From Acidisoma cellulosilyticum (GTDB lineage: Bacteria > Pseudomonadota > Alphaproteobacteria > Acetobacterales > Acetobacteraceae), in the NCBI RefSeq assembly GCF_020621385.1, contig NZ_JAESVA010000001.1, forward strand, positions 682,001-746,000: a DNA stretch of 64,000 nucleotides, written 5' to 3'. Every line of letters starts with the position of its first letter. Position 1 is the first letter of the stretch. The notes beneath the pieces were generated by a model, which saw only the letters and a list, made by a program, of their open reading frames with translations, had not been told where the DNA came from and searched no databases. Shown here piece by piece: positions 1 to 9,366 of this stretch. The position numbers were made by a program, and so were the translations under genes.

Positions 1-78
1 GACTGGCGCGCGCCCTCCGACGGCAATGCGACGGCCTGGCTGCATGAGCTTGAGACGATGATTCCTGACGAGCGCTAA
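1..78 (+). CDS. C-terminal end of a truncated gene, unknown product
   Basis: An open frame enters from the left edge and ends at TAA 76-78, leaving 25 residues that finish in MIPDER. There is no recognisable motif in so short a tail. It lies 52 bp upstream of a single-domain response regulator on the same strand, so a sensor kinase is a reasonable guess from context, but nothing in the visible residues shows it. The reading frame itself is only moderately certain because no start is visible. Confidence 0.45.
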   Translation, partial: DWRAPSDGNATAWLHELETMIPDER

Positions 79-130
79 GGCCATGGCGCAGCCTCTTGCC
101 TTAATGCGCGCAGTCTGATGGAAGACCGGA

Positions 131-508
131 ATGGACAAAGAATCTCGACTGTCCGGCTTGCGCGTTCTTATTCTTGAGGACGAGGCGCTGCTGGCTATGC
201 TGCTGGAAGATGTCTTGGCTGAATTCGGCTGCGTCCTGGTCGGGCCCTTTAGCCAGAATGACGAGGCCCTTGCCTTCCTCTCGGCCGAGCCTCAAGGCTG
301 TGACATCGGCATTCTGGATGTCAATGTCGCCGGCCATCGCAGCGACGCGGTGGCGGCCGAGTTCGATCGCCTCGGCCTGCCTTTCGTCTTCAGCACGGGT
401 TACGACGAATCCGCGCTGGATGAACGGTGGCGCAGCAAGCCCTGCCTGAGAAAGCCCTTCCGCCCGACCGATCTGGAACGGCTGCTGCTGGACGTTCTGC
501 CGGTTTAG
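131..508 (+). CDS. Single-domain response regulator (receiver only)
   Basis: The 125-residue protein is a stand-alone CheY-like receiver domain with no output domain. The acidic pair is E16-D17 (with E18), the phospho-acceptor is D63 in ILDVNVAG, the switch threonine is T89 in FSTGY and the invariant lysine is K108 in LRKPF. Stand-alone receivers of this type, with the Phe-Ser-Thr-Gly-Tyr signature, usually relay phosphate from HWE/HisKA2 kinases in alphaproteobacteria; that partner is not visible here. The stop codon TAG (506-508) is also the first base triplet of a palindromic repeat, so the element appears to define the 3' end of the gene. Confidence 0.9.
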   Translation: MDKESRLSGLRVLILEDEALLAMLLEDVLAEFGCVLVGPFSQNDEALAFLSAEPQGCDIGILDVNVAGHRSDAVAAEFDRLGLPFVFSTGYDESALDERWRSKPCLRKPFRPTDLERLLLDVLPV

Positions 509-663
509 AGTCTGTCAGAGTTAAGTCGAATCGCGTCAAAAACTCGTCATGCCCGGCCTTGAGCCGGGCATCCATACGCGGTGACGCCCAAACATGGATA
601 GCCGGGTCAAGCCCGGCGATGACGAGGAGAGAGGCTCTTCAGTCAGAGCCTTACAAACTCTAG
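506..663. repeat. Palindromic TIR element, family 1, copy A
   Basis: The left end TAGAGTCTGTCAGAG matches the inverted right end (TAGAGTTTGTAAGG, read on the minus strand). The core has two nested hairpins: ATGCCCGGC (549-557) pairs with GCCGGGCAT (563-571), and GCCGGG pairs with CCCGGC around 601-617. An outer CTCGTCAT/ATGACGAG stem encloses both. It lies between convergent genes and supplies TAG stops to both of them (506-508 on plus, 660-662 on minus). It may also act as a bidirectional terminator. Confidence 0.75.
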
Positions 664-1883
664 CTGTGCCGCCGCTGGCCCGGCGGAAAGCCATGGCTGC
701 GCGCACCCCACGCAACGGCCAGCGCGACCAATAGAAAAATAAGCAGAACCCAGGCGAAGGCGGCAATGCCCCATAGCGGCAACAACACGCCGCCCAGTAA
801 TCCGCCGGCTGCGATCGCCGTGTTCCAGACGACGACATTGATCGACAGCGCGACCTCGGCGCCCGGCCCCGCCGCGTCCGCGAGCGCGGTCTGCAGCAAG
901 GTGGCCGCGCCGCCGAAGCTGAGACCCCAGATCGCCACGCCGACTATCACGAGCGCCGGAGAGAACGGCAGCATGCCGAAAGCCAGCGCCACCGCCGCGA
1001 ACCCGCCAAGGCTCGCCAGCACGGCCGCGCGAAGCGCACGGTCGACCAGCCGACCGGTGACCCAGATACCGAGCAGGGCCGCGACGCCGAAAACCATCAG
1101 CATCAGATCGACGCGCGGCGCGAGGCCAACCGGCGCCAAAAATGGAGCGATATAGGTGTAGAGAAGATTGTGGCCGGTCATCCAGGCCATCACCACACCG
1201 AGGACAGGGATGACACCGGGCGTCGCCAGCACGTGCCGGATGGCCAGCCGGTCGCTCGGCTGCTGGCCGGGATAGTTCGGCATCACGATCAGCACCCAGC
1301 CCGCCAGCAGCAAAGCGAGGCCCGACATGATGGCGAAGGTCGCCCGCCATCCCACTGCCGCGCCAAGCCAGGTGCCCAGCGGCACGCCAATGGACAGCGC
1401 GATCGGCGTGCCGACCATCGCGACAGCCATCGCGCGTCCCTGCAACGGCCTTGCCACCATCCGCCGCGCATAGGCGGCAAGGATGCTCCAGGCGAGACCA
1501 GCCGAGGCGCCGGCCAGGAAGCGAGCCGCGAGCGTGACGCGATAATCGGCCGAGATGGCCGTCACGCCATTGAAGACCAGAAAGCCCGCAATCGTGAGCA
1601 GCAGGACGCGGCGCCTGGGCCATGCGCCGGTCAGGGTATTCAGCGGAATAGCCGCGACCACTGAACCCAAGGCATAGGCGGTGACAAGCTGGCCCGCGAG
1701 GGAGGGCGAGACCGCCAAACCATGGGCAATGCCGGGCAGAAGCCCGGCCGGAATCGTCTCCGTCGCGATGCAGAGAAAACCGGTCATAGCCAGCGCCAGC
1801 AGAGCCGCGATGGGCAAGGTTTCGGCTGCCGGCATCTTGCCGGCGGTCGGGGGAGAGGAATTGCTGGACAAATTGCGACTCAC
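660..1883 (-). CDS. MFS drug/sugar efflux transporter (DHA1, AraJ/NepI-like)
   Basis: The 407-residue protein has about 12 hydrophobic segments and no soluble domain, as expected for an inner-membrane proton-coupled exporter. The first helix carries TETIPAGLLP, typical of the AraJ/YdhP/NepI branch of DHA1. The start used is GTG at 1883, which has a weak ribosome site; an internal ATG at residue 17 (MPAAETLP) is an alternative. The gene is divergent from a TetR regulator, and a candidate operator abuts the start, so substrate-induced derepression is likely. The substrate cannot be told from sequence. The stop TAG lies in the right end of the repeat at 506-663. Confidence 0.88.
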   Translation of the reverse strand: MSRNLSSNSSPPTAGKMPAAETLPIAALLALAMTGFLCIATETIPAGLLPGIAHGLAVSPSLAGQLVTAYALGSVVAAIPLNTLTGAWPRRRVLLLTIAGFLVFNGVTAISADYRVTLAARFLAGASAGLAWSILAAYARRMVARPLQGRAMAVAMVGTPIALSIGVPLGTWLGAAVGWRATFAIMSGLALLLAGWVLIVMPNYPGQQPSDRLAIRHVLATPGVIPVLGVVMAWMTGHNLLYTYIAPFLAPVGLAPRVDLMLMVFGVAALLGIWVTGRLVDRALRAAVLASLGGFAAVALAFGMLPFSPALVIVGVAIWGLSFGGAATLLQTALADAAGPGAEVALSINVVVWNTAIAAGGLLGGVLLPLWGIAAFAWVLLIFLLVALAVAWGARSHGFPPGQRRHS

Positions 1884-1906
1884 TTATGGACTGATCGATC
1901 CATAAA
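1884..1906. promoter_or_regulatory. Candidate TetR operator, site 1 (MFS-proximal)
   Basis: TTATGGA (1884-1890) is inverted as TCCATAA (1899-1905) around a central GATC. The core GGACTGAT recurs in site 2 at 1941. The site sits directly before the GTG start of the MFS gene, where a bound repressor would block its expression. Assignment to the neighbouring TetR protein is inferred from position and symmetry. Confidence 0.5.
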
Positions 1907-1936
1907 TGAGAGCGCCGCAACGCTCTTGTCAATGAC

Positions 1937-1959
1937 TTCCGGACTGATTAGTTCAAAAG
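1937..1959. promoter_or_regulatory. Candidate TetR operator, site 2 (regulator-proximal)
   Basis: GGACTGATTAGTTC (1941-1954) is a near palindrome whose mismatches are all purine-purine or pyrimidine-pyrimidine. It shares GGACTGAT and the flanking TT/CA..AA positions with site 1, 52 bp away (five helical turns). It ends about 22 bp before the tetR start, which suits autorepression. A separate ATGACTT/AAGTCAT inverted pair (1932-1938, 1957-1963) overlaps it. Confidence 0.45.
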
Positions 1960-1980
1960 TCATATCAGGAGATAATCACG

Positions 1981-2580
1981 GTGCGGACAGGACGCCCGCG
2001 CGGCTTCGACCGGGATGCGGCATTGGCAGGGGCGATGAACCTGTTCTGGGCGCAGGGCTATGAGGGCGCATCGCTGGAACAGTTGCGGCGCGCCATGGGT
2101 GGCCTGTCCTCCGCCTCCTTCTATGCCGCCTTCGGATCGAAGGAAGCGCTGTTCCGGGAGGTGCTGGATCTTTATCTCGGCACCCATGGCCAGGTTCTGA
2201 ATGCGCTGCGCGATGAAACGCTATCGCCGCGCGCGCGAATCGAACTGGCACTGCGCCGGTCTGCCTGCATGCAGTCCGATGCGTCGCATCCGCCGGGTTG
2301 TATGATCACCCTGGCCGCGACCATCGGCTCGGCCGATTGCACCGCGATCCAGGCGCTGACAGCGCGGGAAAGGGCCGCGAACCGTCAGGCGATTCGGGCT
2401 TGTGTCGAGGAGGCGGTGGCGGCGGGCGCGCTGCGCGCCGAAACGGATGTTGCAGGGCTCGCCGCCGTCTTCGACGGCTTGTTGTTGGGCCTGTCGCTAC
2501 AGGCGCGAGACGGGGTGCCGGGCAGCGCCATGGACGCCGGTATCACCGCCGTCCTCGCCGCCTGGGATAAGGCTGCCTGA
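1981..2580 (+). CDS. TetR/AcrR family transcriptional regulator
   Basis: The 199-residue protein starts with GTG at 1981, 9 nt after a TCAGGAG-type ribosome site. The N-terminal helix-turn-helix covers residues 10-50 (GRPRGFDRDAAL, then SSASFYAAFGSKEALF), which is the TetR recognition-helix pattern. The C-terminal ligand domain is of the TetR_C 'SACMQSD...PGCMITLAAT' type, often found with efflux or dehydrogenase genes. Its divergent MFS partner and the paired palindromes between them point to local repression of that pump. The inducer is unknown. Confidence 0.9.
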   Translation: MRTGRPRGFDRDAALAGAMNLFWAQGYEGASLEQLRRAMGGLSSASFYAAFGSKEALFREVLDLYLGTHGQVLNALRDETLSPRARIELALRRSACMQSDASHPPGCMITLAATIGSADCTAIQALTARERAANRQAIRACVEEAVAAGALRAETDVAGLAAVFDGLLLGLSLQARDGVPGSAMDAGITAVLAAWDKAA

Positions 2581-2583
2581 CCC

Positions 2584-5160
2584 TTACTCGTCCTCGTCAT
2601 GGGTGCGGCGGACCAGCACCTCGCGCTTGCCGACATGATTGGCCGGCCCGACGATGCCGTCTTTCTCCATCTGCTCGATGAGACGGGCGGCGCGGTTGTA
2701 GCCGATCTGCAGATGGCGCTGGATGAAGCTGGTGCTGGCCTTGCCTTCGCGGGCGACGAGCGCGACGGCCTGATCGAACAACCCCTTCTCGCCTTCGCTG
2801 GCGCCCGGCATGGCCGAAGCACCGCTGCCGCTGCCGCTTGCCTCTTCCTGAGCCTCGGTCACTTCCTCAAGATAATTCGGCTCGCCCTGCTCGCGCAGGA
2901 AGGCGACCGCGTCCTCGACCTCGCGATCCGTCACGAAAGGTCCATGGACGCGGGTGATGCGCCCGCCGCCGGCCATGTACAGCATGTCTCCCTGGCCCAG
3001 CAGCTGTTCCGATCCCTGCTCGCCCAGAATCGTGCGGCTGTCGAACTTGCTGATCACCTGAAAGCTGATGCGGGTCGGGAAGTTGGCCTTGATGGTGCCG
3101 GTGATGACATCGACCGACGGGCGCTGCGTCGCCATGATGACATGGATGCCGGCGGCACGCGCCATCTGCGCCAGACGCTGCACCGCGGCCTCGATCTCCT
3201 TGCCGGCGACCATCATCAGATCGGCCATTTCGTCGATGACGACGACCAGGAAGGGCAGAGGCTCCAGCGCCAGCGCTTGTTCCTCGAAGATCGGACGTCC
3301 GGTCTCGGCATCGAAACCGGTCTGCACGCGGCGGGTGACGACCTCACCGCGCGAGCGGGCCTCGGCCACGCGTTCATTATAGCCGCCGATATTGCGGACG
3401 CTGAGCTGGCTCATGGCGCGATAGCGGCGCTCCATCTCACGCACGGTCCATTTCAGCGCCGTCACCGCTTTGGCGGGTTCCGTCACCACGGGGGCCATGA
3501 GATGCGGAATGCCGTCATAGACGGAGAGTTCCAGCATCTTCGGGTCGATCAGGATCAGGCGGCAATCCTCCGGCGACAGCCGGAAGAGCAGCGACAGGAT
3601 CATGGCATTGATGCCGACGGATTTGCCCGAGCCGGTGGTGCCGGCGACGAGCAGATGCGGCATGCGCGCCAGATCGACGATGACCGGCGAGCCGCCGATA
3701 TCCTTGCCTAGCGCCAGCGGCAGGCGGCCGGCATGGCTGCCCCATTCCTCGACCGACATCAGCTCGCGCAGAAAGACCGTCTCGCGCTTCGCATTCGGCA
3801 CTTCGATACCGATGACATTGCGCCCGGGCACGGTCGCGATGCGCACGGCGGTGACGGACAGGCTACGCGCGACGTCATCGGCCAGGCCGATGACACGGGC
3901 GGAGCGGATGCCAGGTGCCGGTTCCAGTTCGTACAGCGTCACGACCGGACCGGGGCGGATTTCCACGATACTGCCCTGAACGCCGTAGTCCGACAGCACG
4001 GTCTCAAGCAGACGCGCATTGGCTTGCAAGGCTTCAGGGGAAATGCCGACCTCATGCTGGGCCGGCGGGTCCTTCAAAAGCTCGATCGGCGGCAGCTTCC
4101 AACCGGCATGGCTGACCGCCGGCGGCGGCTCAGGCCGCGTCGCCATGCGCGGCTTGTCGCGCTGGGTGCGGATGCGCGTGTCACCGGGGTTGGAAGCGGC
4201 CGCGGCGATGCCGGCCGCGCCGAATCCCGCCGCCGTCAGCTTCCCGCCCGGGGCCGTGCGCGGGGCCGGCGTGGCCATCACCGGCTCACGCCGGGCGTTG
4301 ATCTGGCGATCGTCAGGATCGTCCGGGTCCATCGGCGGCAGGTTGAAGATCGGATGCGGGGACGCGTCGTCGGCGGGTTGCGCGCGGCCCCAGTCGGGGC
4401 GGCCCCAATCCGGCAGCCGGGAAAAGAGACCGCCGAGGCGATGGGTGACGCCGCCAAAACCGAAGCCACCGCGCCCGCTTCCATCATGGCCGTCGCTGCG
4501 CGACGTGCCGACCGATCGCATCGATCGCATGGAAAGGGAGGCAGCGCCCATGGCGCCGGACCGGGCGCGCGATCCGGCGGCGCGCCACTCCATCGCCGTC
4601 AGGCCGAAGCCGAAGGCGACCAGGCCAAGCCCCGCCAGCATCTCGATCACCCAGGCAATCGCCGTGCCGAGCGGACCGAAGGCGGAATGGGCCGTGCCGA
4701 TGATCACATGGCCGACGCCATAGCCGACCGCACCACCCCAGCCGGCTGCCAGCCAGGCCGAGCTGCCGCTGGCCGGGACCGGCAAATTGGCGATTCCGCC
4801 GGCCAGCAGCGGCATCGCCGCGAGCAGCGCCAGGATACGGAAAGAAACATGGGTCAGACGCCGGTTCTCAGCGATACGCCAGCCCCACAGCAGCATGACC
4901 CAGACCGGCAGCGTTCCGACAACGCCGAACCCCTGCCAGGACAGATCGGCGATGACGGCACCGGTCGGGCCAGCCAGGTTTCGCACGACGGTTCCGGCCG
5001 TGTCGAAGGATGCGTCGGCGGGATGATAGGAGGCGAGTGCGACGCCAAGCCCGATCCCCGCGAAGCCGAGCAGCAGCCCTACCAGCGACGCGAGCCGGCG
5101 GCGCAGCACCGCCAGCATGGTCGGGGAGATAAAGCGGCGGGCTTCGGCGATGGCGGCCAT
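2584..5160 (-). CDS. ftsK: DNA translocase FtsK
   Basis: The 858-residue septal DNA pump clears and aligns chromosome dimers at division. The N-terminus has about four membrane helices (residues 20-190), followed by a Pro/Arg-rich cytoplasmic linker. The RecA-like motor has Walker [11 protein letters not shown] near residue 505 and Walker [12 protein letters not shown] near 640. The C-terminal gamma winged helix (about 785-850, with [23 protein letters not shown]) reads KOPS sites. The start at 5160 was chosen because GGAAAGGAT precedes that ATG; the frame stays open 20 codons further upstream. The linker is short compared with E. coli FtsK (1329 aa), as is common in alphaproteobacteria. Confidence 0.96.
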   Translation of the reverse strand: MAAIAEARRFISPTMLAVLRRRLASLVGLLLGFAGIGLGVALASYHPADASFDTAGTVVRNLAGPTGAVIADLSWQGFGVVGTLPVWVMLLWGWRIAENRRLTHVSFRILALLAAMPLLAGGIANLPVPASGSSAWLAAGWGGAVGYGVGHVIIGTAHSAFGPLGTAIAWVIEMLAGLGLVAFGFGLTAMEWRAAGSRARSGAMGAASLSMRSMRSVGTSRSDGHDGSGRGGFGFGGVTHRLGGLFSRLPDWGRPDWGRAQPADDASPHPIFNLPPMDPDDPDDRQINARREPVMATPAPRTAPGGKLTAAGFGAAGIAAAASNPGDTRIRTQRDKPRMATRPEPPPAVSHAGWKLPPIELLKDPPAQHEVGISPEALQANARLLETVLSDYGVQGSIVEIRPGPVVTLYELEPAPGIRSARVIGLADDVARSLSVTAVRIATVPGRNVIGIEVPNAKRETVFLRELMSVEEWGSHAGRLPLALGKDIGGSPVIVDLARMPHLLVAGTTGSGKSVGINAMILSLLFRLSPEDCRLILIDPKMLELSVYDGIPHLMAPVVTEPAKAVTALKWTVREMERRYRAMSQLSVRNIGGYNERVAEARSRGEVVTRRVQTGFDAETGRPIFEEQALALEPLPFLVVVIDEMADLMMVAGKEIEAAVQRLAQMARAAGIHVIMATQRPSVDVITGTIKANFPTRISFQVISKFDSRTILGEQGSEQLLGQGDMLYMAGGGRITRVHGPFVTDREVEDAVAFLREQGEPNYLEEVTEAQEEASGSGSGASAMPGASEGEKGLFDQAVALVAREGKASTSFIQRHLQIGYNRAARLIEQMEKDGIVGPANHVGKREVLVRRTHDEDE

Positions 5161-5266
5161 CGGTATCCTTTCCAATGATGCCGGTGGTCCCCGGACAACA
5201 CTCGATCGAGGCCGGGCCATGGTATCAGAAGGCTAATCCGGCGCAGGACTTTCCGCCGGCAAATAT

Positions 5267-5308
5267 GGAGAGGGGGCCGTTCAGCCTTGCGGCAGCAGCC
5301 CCCTCTCC
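5267..5308 (-). terminator. Hairpin terminator downstream of the 5335-5952 gene
   Basis: GGAGAGGGGGC (5267-5277) pairs perfectly with GCCCCCTCTCC (5298-5308). On the minus strand the stem is followed by ATATTTG, a modest T-rich stretch. It lies between the secreted hypothetical gene and ftsK, so ftsK probably has its own promoter. Confidence 0.55.
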
Positions 5309-5334
5309 GTCACGACCAAAGCCGAGGCATCGGC

Positions 5335-5952
5335 CTAGAAAATGCTGGCGATGCCATGCCCGATATTGCCGAAGAAGCCGCGCTTGGGCTTGCCGTCGGG
5401 ACCGGTCTGGGCAACGGCCGTCTGCTCTTTCGCGCCGGACGTGCCGGCACCGACCGGGGCCACCACCTGCACCAGGGTCGGGTGATAGATGTCGTGATGC
5501 GGTACGCCGCAGATGTCGTAGTTCACCGGCTGGACCATCGGCTTGTCATTGGCGAAGTCCAGCAGCTCCTTGGAGCTCTTCAGCGCCAGAACCTCACCGA
5601 ACAGCGCCACGTTCTGCTGGCAGAACAGCGTGCCCTGCTTGATCGAGGCGTCGGACTGAACATTGGCAAGCTGGGTGATGTAGTCATCATGCTCGGACCG
5701 CCAGTTGCGGCCGTAATGATGGGAGAAATAGCTGTTCAGCGCCGTATCCTCCTTCACGAGGGTCGGGCGGAAATTGATGACGAAGCTGTTGTAGCGGTCG
5801 CGCGTATCGCAAGCGAGCGCCGTTACCATGAGCTGGCTTTTGAGGCCGGCCACATTCATCGCCGTCCCTTCGATGGGCTTCAAACAGGCGGCGGAGGCGA
5901 TGCCGGGGGCAAGCATAGATGTTGCCACGAGGGTAGCGAACAGGCGGCGCAT
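5335..5952 (-). CDS. Secreted hypothetical protein
   Basis: The 205-residue protein begins with a clear Sec signal peptide (MRRLFATLVATSMLAPGIASA, cleavage after ASA near residue 21). The mature protein is rich in Tyr, His and Asn (HHYGRNWRSEHDDY) and has several cysteines that could form periplasmic disulfides. The C-terminus is Lys/Gly-rich (GKPKRGFFGNIGHG). I do not recognise a catalytic motif or a family name; it resembles lineage-restricted periplasmic proteins of acetic-acid-bacteria relatives. It is flanked by its own terminator and a 212-bp upstream gap, so it is probably monocistronic. Confidence 0.75.
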   Translation of the reverse strand: MRRLFATLVATSMLAPGIASAACLKPIEGTAMNVAGLKSQLMVTALACDTRDRYNSFVINFRPTLVKEDTALNSYFSHHYGRNWRSEHDDYITQLANVQSDASIKQGTLFCQQNVALFGEVLALKSSKELLDFANDKPMVQPVNYDICGVPHHDIYHPTLVQVVAPVGAGTSGAKEQTAVAQTGPDGKPKRGFFGNIGHGIASIF

Positions 5953-6164
5953 GGTTAACTCCGGGCCAAGGATAAGCGATTTAAGACGGCGACGCGGTTG
6001 ACTGGGCGTGTGAGGTAAAGCCTGTATTCCTCAGATTTGCAAATAAATTTGTGCAACACAGGCCTCGGATCGAGATGATTTTTAGCCGCGAATTTTGCGC
6101 AATCCAACCCCGCCGAAAGACTGGCAGGACAGCGACAAACCGCTTATAGCCGAAAGACAGCCCC

Positions 6165-7640
6165 ATGAACGCAGAGGTGGTTAAGATTCCCGAGGATCTC
6201 TTTCTGGACTGCGAGCCGGGCCCTTACGTCAGCGAGCTTGCAACCGACCGTCCCGGAGACAACGGCGCCGCACAGATTGTGCGAGACCGATTGAGTGCCA
6301 TCGGGCTGGATGGGCTTCGGGCCCGGGCCAAGGCCGCCGAGAACGACCTCATGAGCCTCGGCGTGACCTTCACGGTCTATTCCGACGCGACAGCGATCGA
6401 TCGTATCCTCCCCTTCGATTGCATTCCGCGGATCATCACCGCGGCCGAGTGGCGCAAGCTGGAAACAGGCGTTCAGCAGCGGGTCGCCGCCATCAACGCC
6501 TTCCTGCATGACATCTATCACGATCGCAAAATATTGCGAGACGGCATCGTTCCGGCTGAGCTCGTGCTTGGCAATGCCAATTACCGGCCGGAGATGGAAA
6601 ATTTCCCGGTCCGATTCGGCACCTATGTCCATATCTGCGGCATCGACATCATCCGCGACCAATTCGGTGACTTCCGCGTGCTGGAGGACAATGCCCGCAC
6701 GCCGTCCGGCGTGTCCTATGTCGTCGAGAACCGCCATCTGATGCGGCGCGCCTTCCCCGATCTGCTGGCGGGCATGTCGCTGATGCCGGTCGATGATTAC
6801 GGCCGCCGGCTGCGCGAGGCGCTGACTGAAATCGCGCCCGAAGGCGTGGATGACCCGCAGGTCGTGCTGCTTTCCCCCGGCATCTACAACTCGGCCTATT
6901 TCGAGCATGTCTTCCTGGCGCGCGAGATGGGCGTACCCCTGGTCGAAGGCCCCGACCTTGTCGTCGAGGACGACCGGGTTTTCATGAAGACGACGGCCGG
7001 TCTCAGGGCTGTTCATTCCATCTACCGGCGCCTCGGCGACGATTTCCTGGACCCGACGGTCTTCCGGCCTGAAAGCCTGCTCGGCGTGCCGGGCCTGATC
7101 CGCGCCTGGCGGAAGGGCAATGTGGCCCTCGCCAATGCCGTCGGCACCGGCGTCGCCGACGACAAGGCGGTCTATGCCTATATGCCGCGCATCATCAAAT
7201 ACTACCTGGATCAGGATCCGATTCTGGCGAATGTCGAGACCAATATCTGTCGCGAGGCGGAGGGTCTGGCCTATACGCTCGACAATCTCGACCAGCTGGT
7301 GACCAAGCCGGTCGGCGAATCGGGCGGCTACGGCATCACCATCGGGCCGCGCGCGACCCGCGAGGAGCTGGAAGCGTCCCGCGCCGCCTTGATCGCCAAC
7401 CCCTCCAATTGGATCAGCCAGCCCGTCATCGGCCTCTCCGTTTGCCCGACGCTGACCGATGACGGCATCCGTCAGCGCCATCTCGACCTGCGTCCCTTCG
7501 CCGTCACCGGCCGCAGCACCTGGGTTCTGCCCGGCGGCCTGTCCCGCGTCGCGCTGAAGGCCGGCAGCCTGATCGTCAATTCCTCCCAAGGCGGGGGATC
7601 CAAGGATACCTGGGTGCTGGCCGAGGAGTCGCGGCGATGA
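6165..7640 (+). CDS. Circularly permuted ATP-grasp protein (DUF407, CP_ATPgrasp_2)
   Basis: The 491-residue protein belongs to the permuted ATP-grasp family, with the signatures FLHDIYHDRKIL near residue 125, GNANYRPEM, the long DIIRDQFGDFRVLEDNARTPSGVSY block near 165-190, and KPVGESGGYG near residue 380. ATP-grasp folds make carboxylate-amine or carboxylate-thiol bonds through an acyl phosphate; this branch is proposed to make a peptide-like compound, but no product is established. The start is ATG 6165. Its stop overlaps the next start by 4 nt (ATGA), so it is translated together with the alpha-E protein, its usual partner. Confidence 0.92.
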   Translation: MNAEVVKIPEDLFLDCEPGPYVSELATDRPGDNGAAQIVRDRLSAIGLDGLRARAKAAENDLMSLGVTFTVYSDATAIDRILPFDCIPRIITAAEWRKLETGVQQRVAAINAFLHDIYHDRKILRDGIVPAELVLGNANYRPEMENFPVRFGTYVHICGIDIIRDQFGDFRVLEDNARTPSGVSYVVENRHLMRRAFPDLLAGMSLMPVDDYGRRLREALTEIAPEGVDDPQVVLLSPGIYNSAYFEHVFLAREMGVPLVEGPDLVVEDDRVFMKTTAGLRAVHSIYRRLGDDFLDPTVFRPESLLGVPGLIRAWRKGNVALANAVGTGVADDKAVYAYMPRIIKYYLDQDPILANVETNICREAEGLAYTLDNLDQLVTKPVGESGGYGITIGPRATREELEASRAALIANPSNWISQPVIGLSVCPTLTDDGIRQRHLDLRPFAVTGRSTWVLPGGLSRVALKAGSLIVNSSQGGGSKDTWVLAEESRR

Positions 7641-8647
7641 CCCAGCAGATCCCGCTTCTGGCCCGCTATGCGGAAAGCCTGTTCTGGATGGCCCGCTACA
7701 TGGAGCGGTTGGAGAATCTGGCGCGTCTCGTCGACGTCACCCAGACCTTCGAAAGCCCTGGCCTGGAGAACGAGGCCTGGGACTCGCTCATTCGCATCTA
7801 TGCCAATGAGACCCACTTCGCGGAGACCCATGACGGGCTGGAACCGGATGCGGTCAAGCGTTACTACGTTCTCGAACGGCAGAATCCGAACTCTATCATC
7901 AGCTCGATCGAGGCGGCGCGCATGAATGCGCGCACGCTGCGCCCGCTGATCAGCACCGAAATGTGGAAGCATCTCAACGTTTTCCACCGCGACCTGCTGC
8001 AGATCGCGGAGCATGAGTTGCAGGGCGACAATTTGTCGCGCCTCTGCTCGCGCATCAAGGAAGGCGTGCAGGCCCATACCGGCATCACCGAAGGCACGCT
8101 GTTCCGCGACCAGGGCTGGCATTTCTACGAAATGGGCCGGTTGATCGAGCGCGCGGACCAGACGACGCGCCTGCTCGACATCAAATTCCACCGCATGCTG
8201 CCGAAAGGCTCCGAAGACCGCCGGCATGAGGAGCGGACCCAATGGGGCGGCGTGCTGCGTGCCGTCGCGGGCTACCACGCCTTCCGCCGCATCGCCCCGG
8301 TGGAGTTTTTGCCCCAGCATGTCGCGGGTTTCCTGCTGACCGATCCCTGCTTCCCCCGTAGCGTCTTGCTCTGCCTCAGCCAGACGGAATGGCACCTGAC
8401 CCAACTGAGAACCAGCTATGGGTTGCGCGGCACGCGGACAGCGCTTGAGCAGATCGAGGACATGCGGGCAGCCCTGCTCGATCGATCGGCAGAACAGATC
8501 ATTTCAATCGGCCTGCATGATTTCTTGGACGGGATGCAGCGTGACCTGATCGGCCTCGCGGCCAGCGTCGGCGATGCCTTCTTTCGCGATTGGAAGCCAA
8601 GCCTGCAACAAGCACAATCACAAAGCCAGTCGACCGCTCAACCATGA
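7637..8647 (+). CDS. Alpha-E domain protein (DUF403)
   Basis: The 336-residue, almost entirely alpha-helical protein opens with the family hallmark LLARYAESLFWMARYMERLENLARLVDV, which is split here by the 4-nt overlap with the ATP-grasp gene. Conserved SSIEAARMNARTLRPLIS and FYEMGRLIERADQTTRLLDIK blocks follow. It is the standing partner of CP_ATPgrasp_2 proteins; a transglutaminase-like protease and a proteasome-like hydrolase often complete the set, but neither is adjacent here. A hairpin terminator follows 6 nt after the stop, so the operon is just these two genes. Confidence 0.92.
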   Translation: MTQQIPLLARYAESLFWMARYMERLENLARLVDVTQTFESPGLENEAWDSLIRIYANETHFAETHDGLEPDAVKRYYVLERQNPNSIISSIEAARMNARTLRPLISTEMWKHLNVFHRDLLQIAEHELQGDNLSRLCSRIKEGVQAHTGITEGTLFRDQGWHFYEMGRLIERADQTTRLLDIKFHRMLPKGSEDRRHEERTQWGGVLRAVAGYHAFRRIAPVEFLPQHVAGFLLTDPCFPRSVLLCLSQTEWHLTQLRTSYGLRGTRTALEQIEDMRAALLDRSAEQIISIGLHDFLDGMQRDLIGLAASVGDAFFRDWKPSLQQAQSQSQSTAQP

Positions 8648-8652
8648 GACTG

Positions 8653-8682
8653 CCGGCGGATGGGGGTCCCGTCCGCCGGTTT
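8653..8682 (+). terminator. Terminator after the alpha-E gene
   Basis: CCGGCGGA (8653-8660) pairs with TCCGCCGG (8672-8679) and is followed by TTTCT. It closes the two-gene ATP-grasp/alpha-E operon. Confidence 0.6.
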
Positions 8683-8784
8683 CTCCCCGGCGTGACCGTA
8701 GAATTCGCCGCTTAATCACGCTCAATAGCCGTGAATGAGACGTGAATCTCTTGTCGCTGCCACCAAAGTCCTTTTTATGACGGC

Positions 8785-9366
8785 ATGATCCCGGTCTCTC
8801 TCGATCCGCGGGCGTTGAACCTTGGCCTGGCAGGCCATGGACCGGCGGCCCTGCGTCGCTGGCAGCTTATCGCCGAAGGTGGCGCGATGCAGGCGCAATG
8901 CTTCGCGGATGCGCCGGACGCAGCCTTGCAGGCGAGCGCGGGGGAGGCCTGTCGGCTCGGCCTGCCGGATGAGGAAACCCTCAGCCGTCTCGACGTGCTC
9001 TGGATCGTCGGGATGCCCGACGATGAAGCCGCTGCCCTCGCCCAGCGGGCGCGCCGGCACAAGATTCTGGTCAATGTCGAAGACCGGCGGGAGCATTGCA
9101 CCTTCCACAATGCCGCCGAGGTCCGTCGCGGCGCATTATTGCTGACGGTATCGACCGATGGGCGCAGCCCGGGCCTCGCCCAGCGCATCCGGGGCTTCCT
9201 GGCCCAGACCTTCGGCCCAGAATGGGGCGAAAGGCTGGAAATGATCGGCAACCAGCGGGACGAATGGCGCCGTGGCGGCGACGACCTTCCGGTTCTTGCC
9301 GCCAAGACTGAGACGTTTCTGCAGCAGAATGGCTGGCTCGCCGAGCTCACGCCCCATCGAAAGTGA
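8785..9366 (+). CDS. Precorrin-2 dehydrogenase / siroheme synthase N-domain
   Basis: The 193-residue protein matches the stand-alone CysG-N/Met8p family, which oxidises precorrin-2 and can insert iron to give siroheme, the cofactor of sulfite reductase. The nucleotide loop is degenerate (GLAGHGPAALRR instead of GGGxVAxRK), but NVEDRREHCTFHNAAEVRRGALLLTVSTDGRSPGLAQRIR aligns with the conserved catalytic block of the family and keeps its Asp. The uroporphyrinogen methyltransferase half of CysG is absent here. The stop overlaps the cysJ GTG start by 4 nt, which ties cofactor and enzyme supply. Confidence 0.85.
   Translation: MIPVSLDPRALNLGLAGHGPAALRRWQLIAEGGAMQAQCFADAPDAALQASAGEACRLGLPDEETLSRLDVLWIVGMPDDEAAALAQRARRHKILVNVEDRREHCTFHNAAEVRRGALLLTVSTDGRSPGLAQRIRGFLAQTFGPEWGERLEMIGNQRDEWRRGGDDLPVLAAKTETFLQQNGWLAELTPHRK

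Noticed and set aside
643-1932. Long minus-strand frame of 429 codons overlapping the MFS gene
   Set aside because: It is the out-of-frame shadow of the MFS gene; its translation is Arg/Gly-rich without membrane helices.
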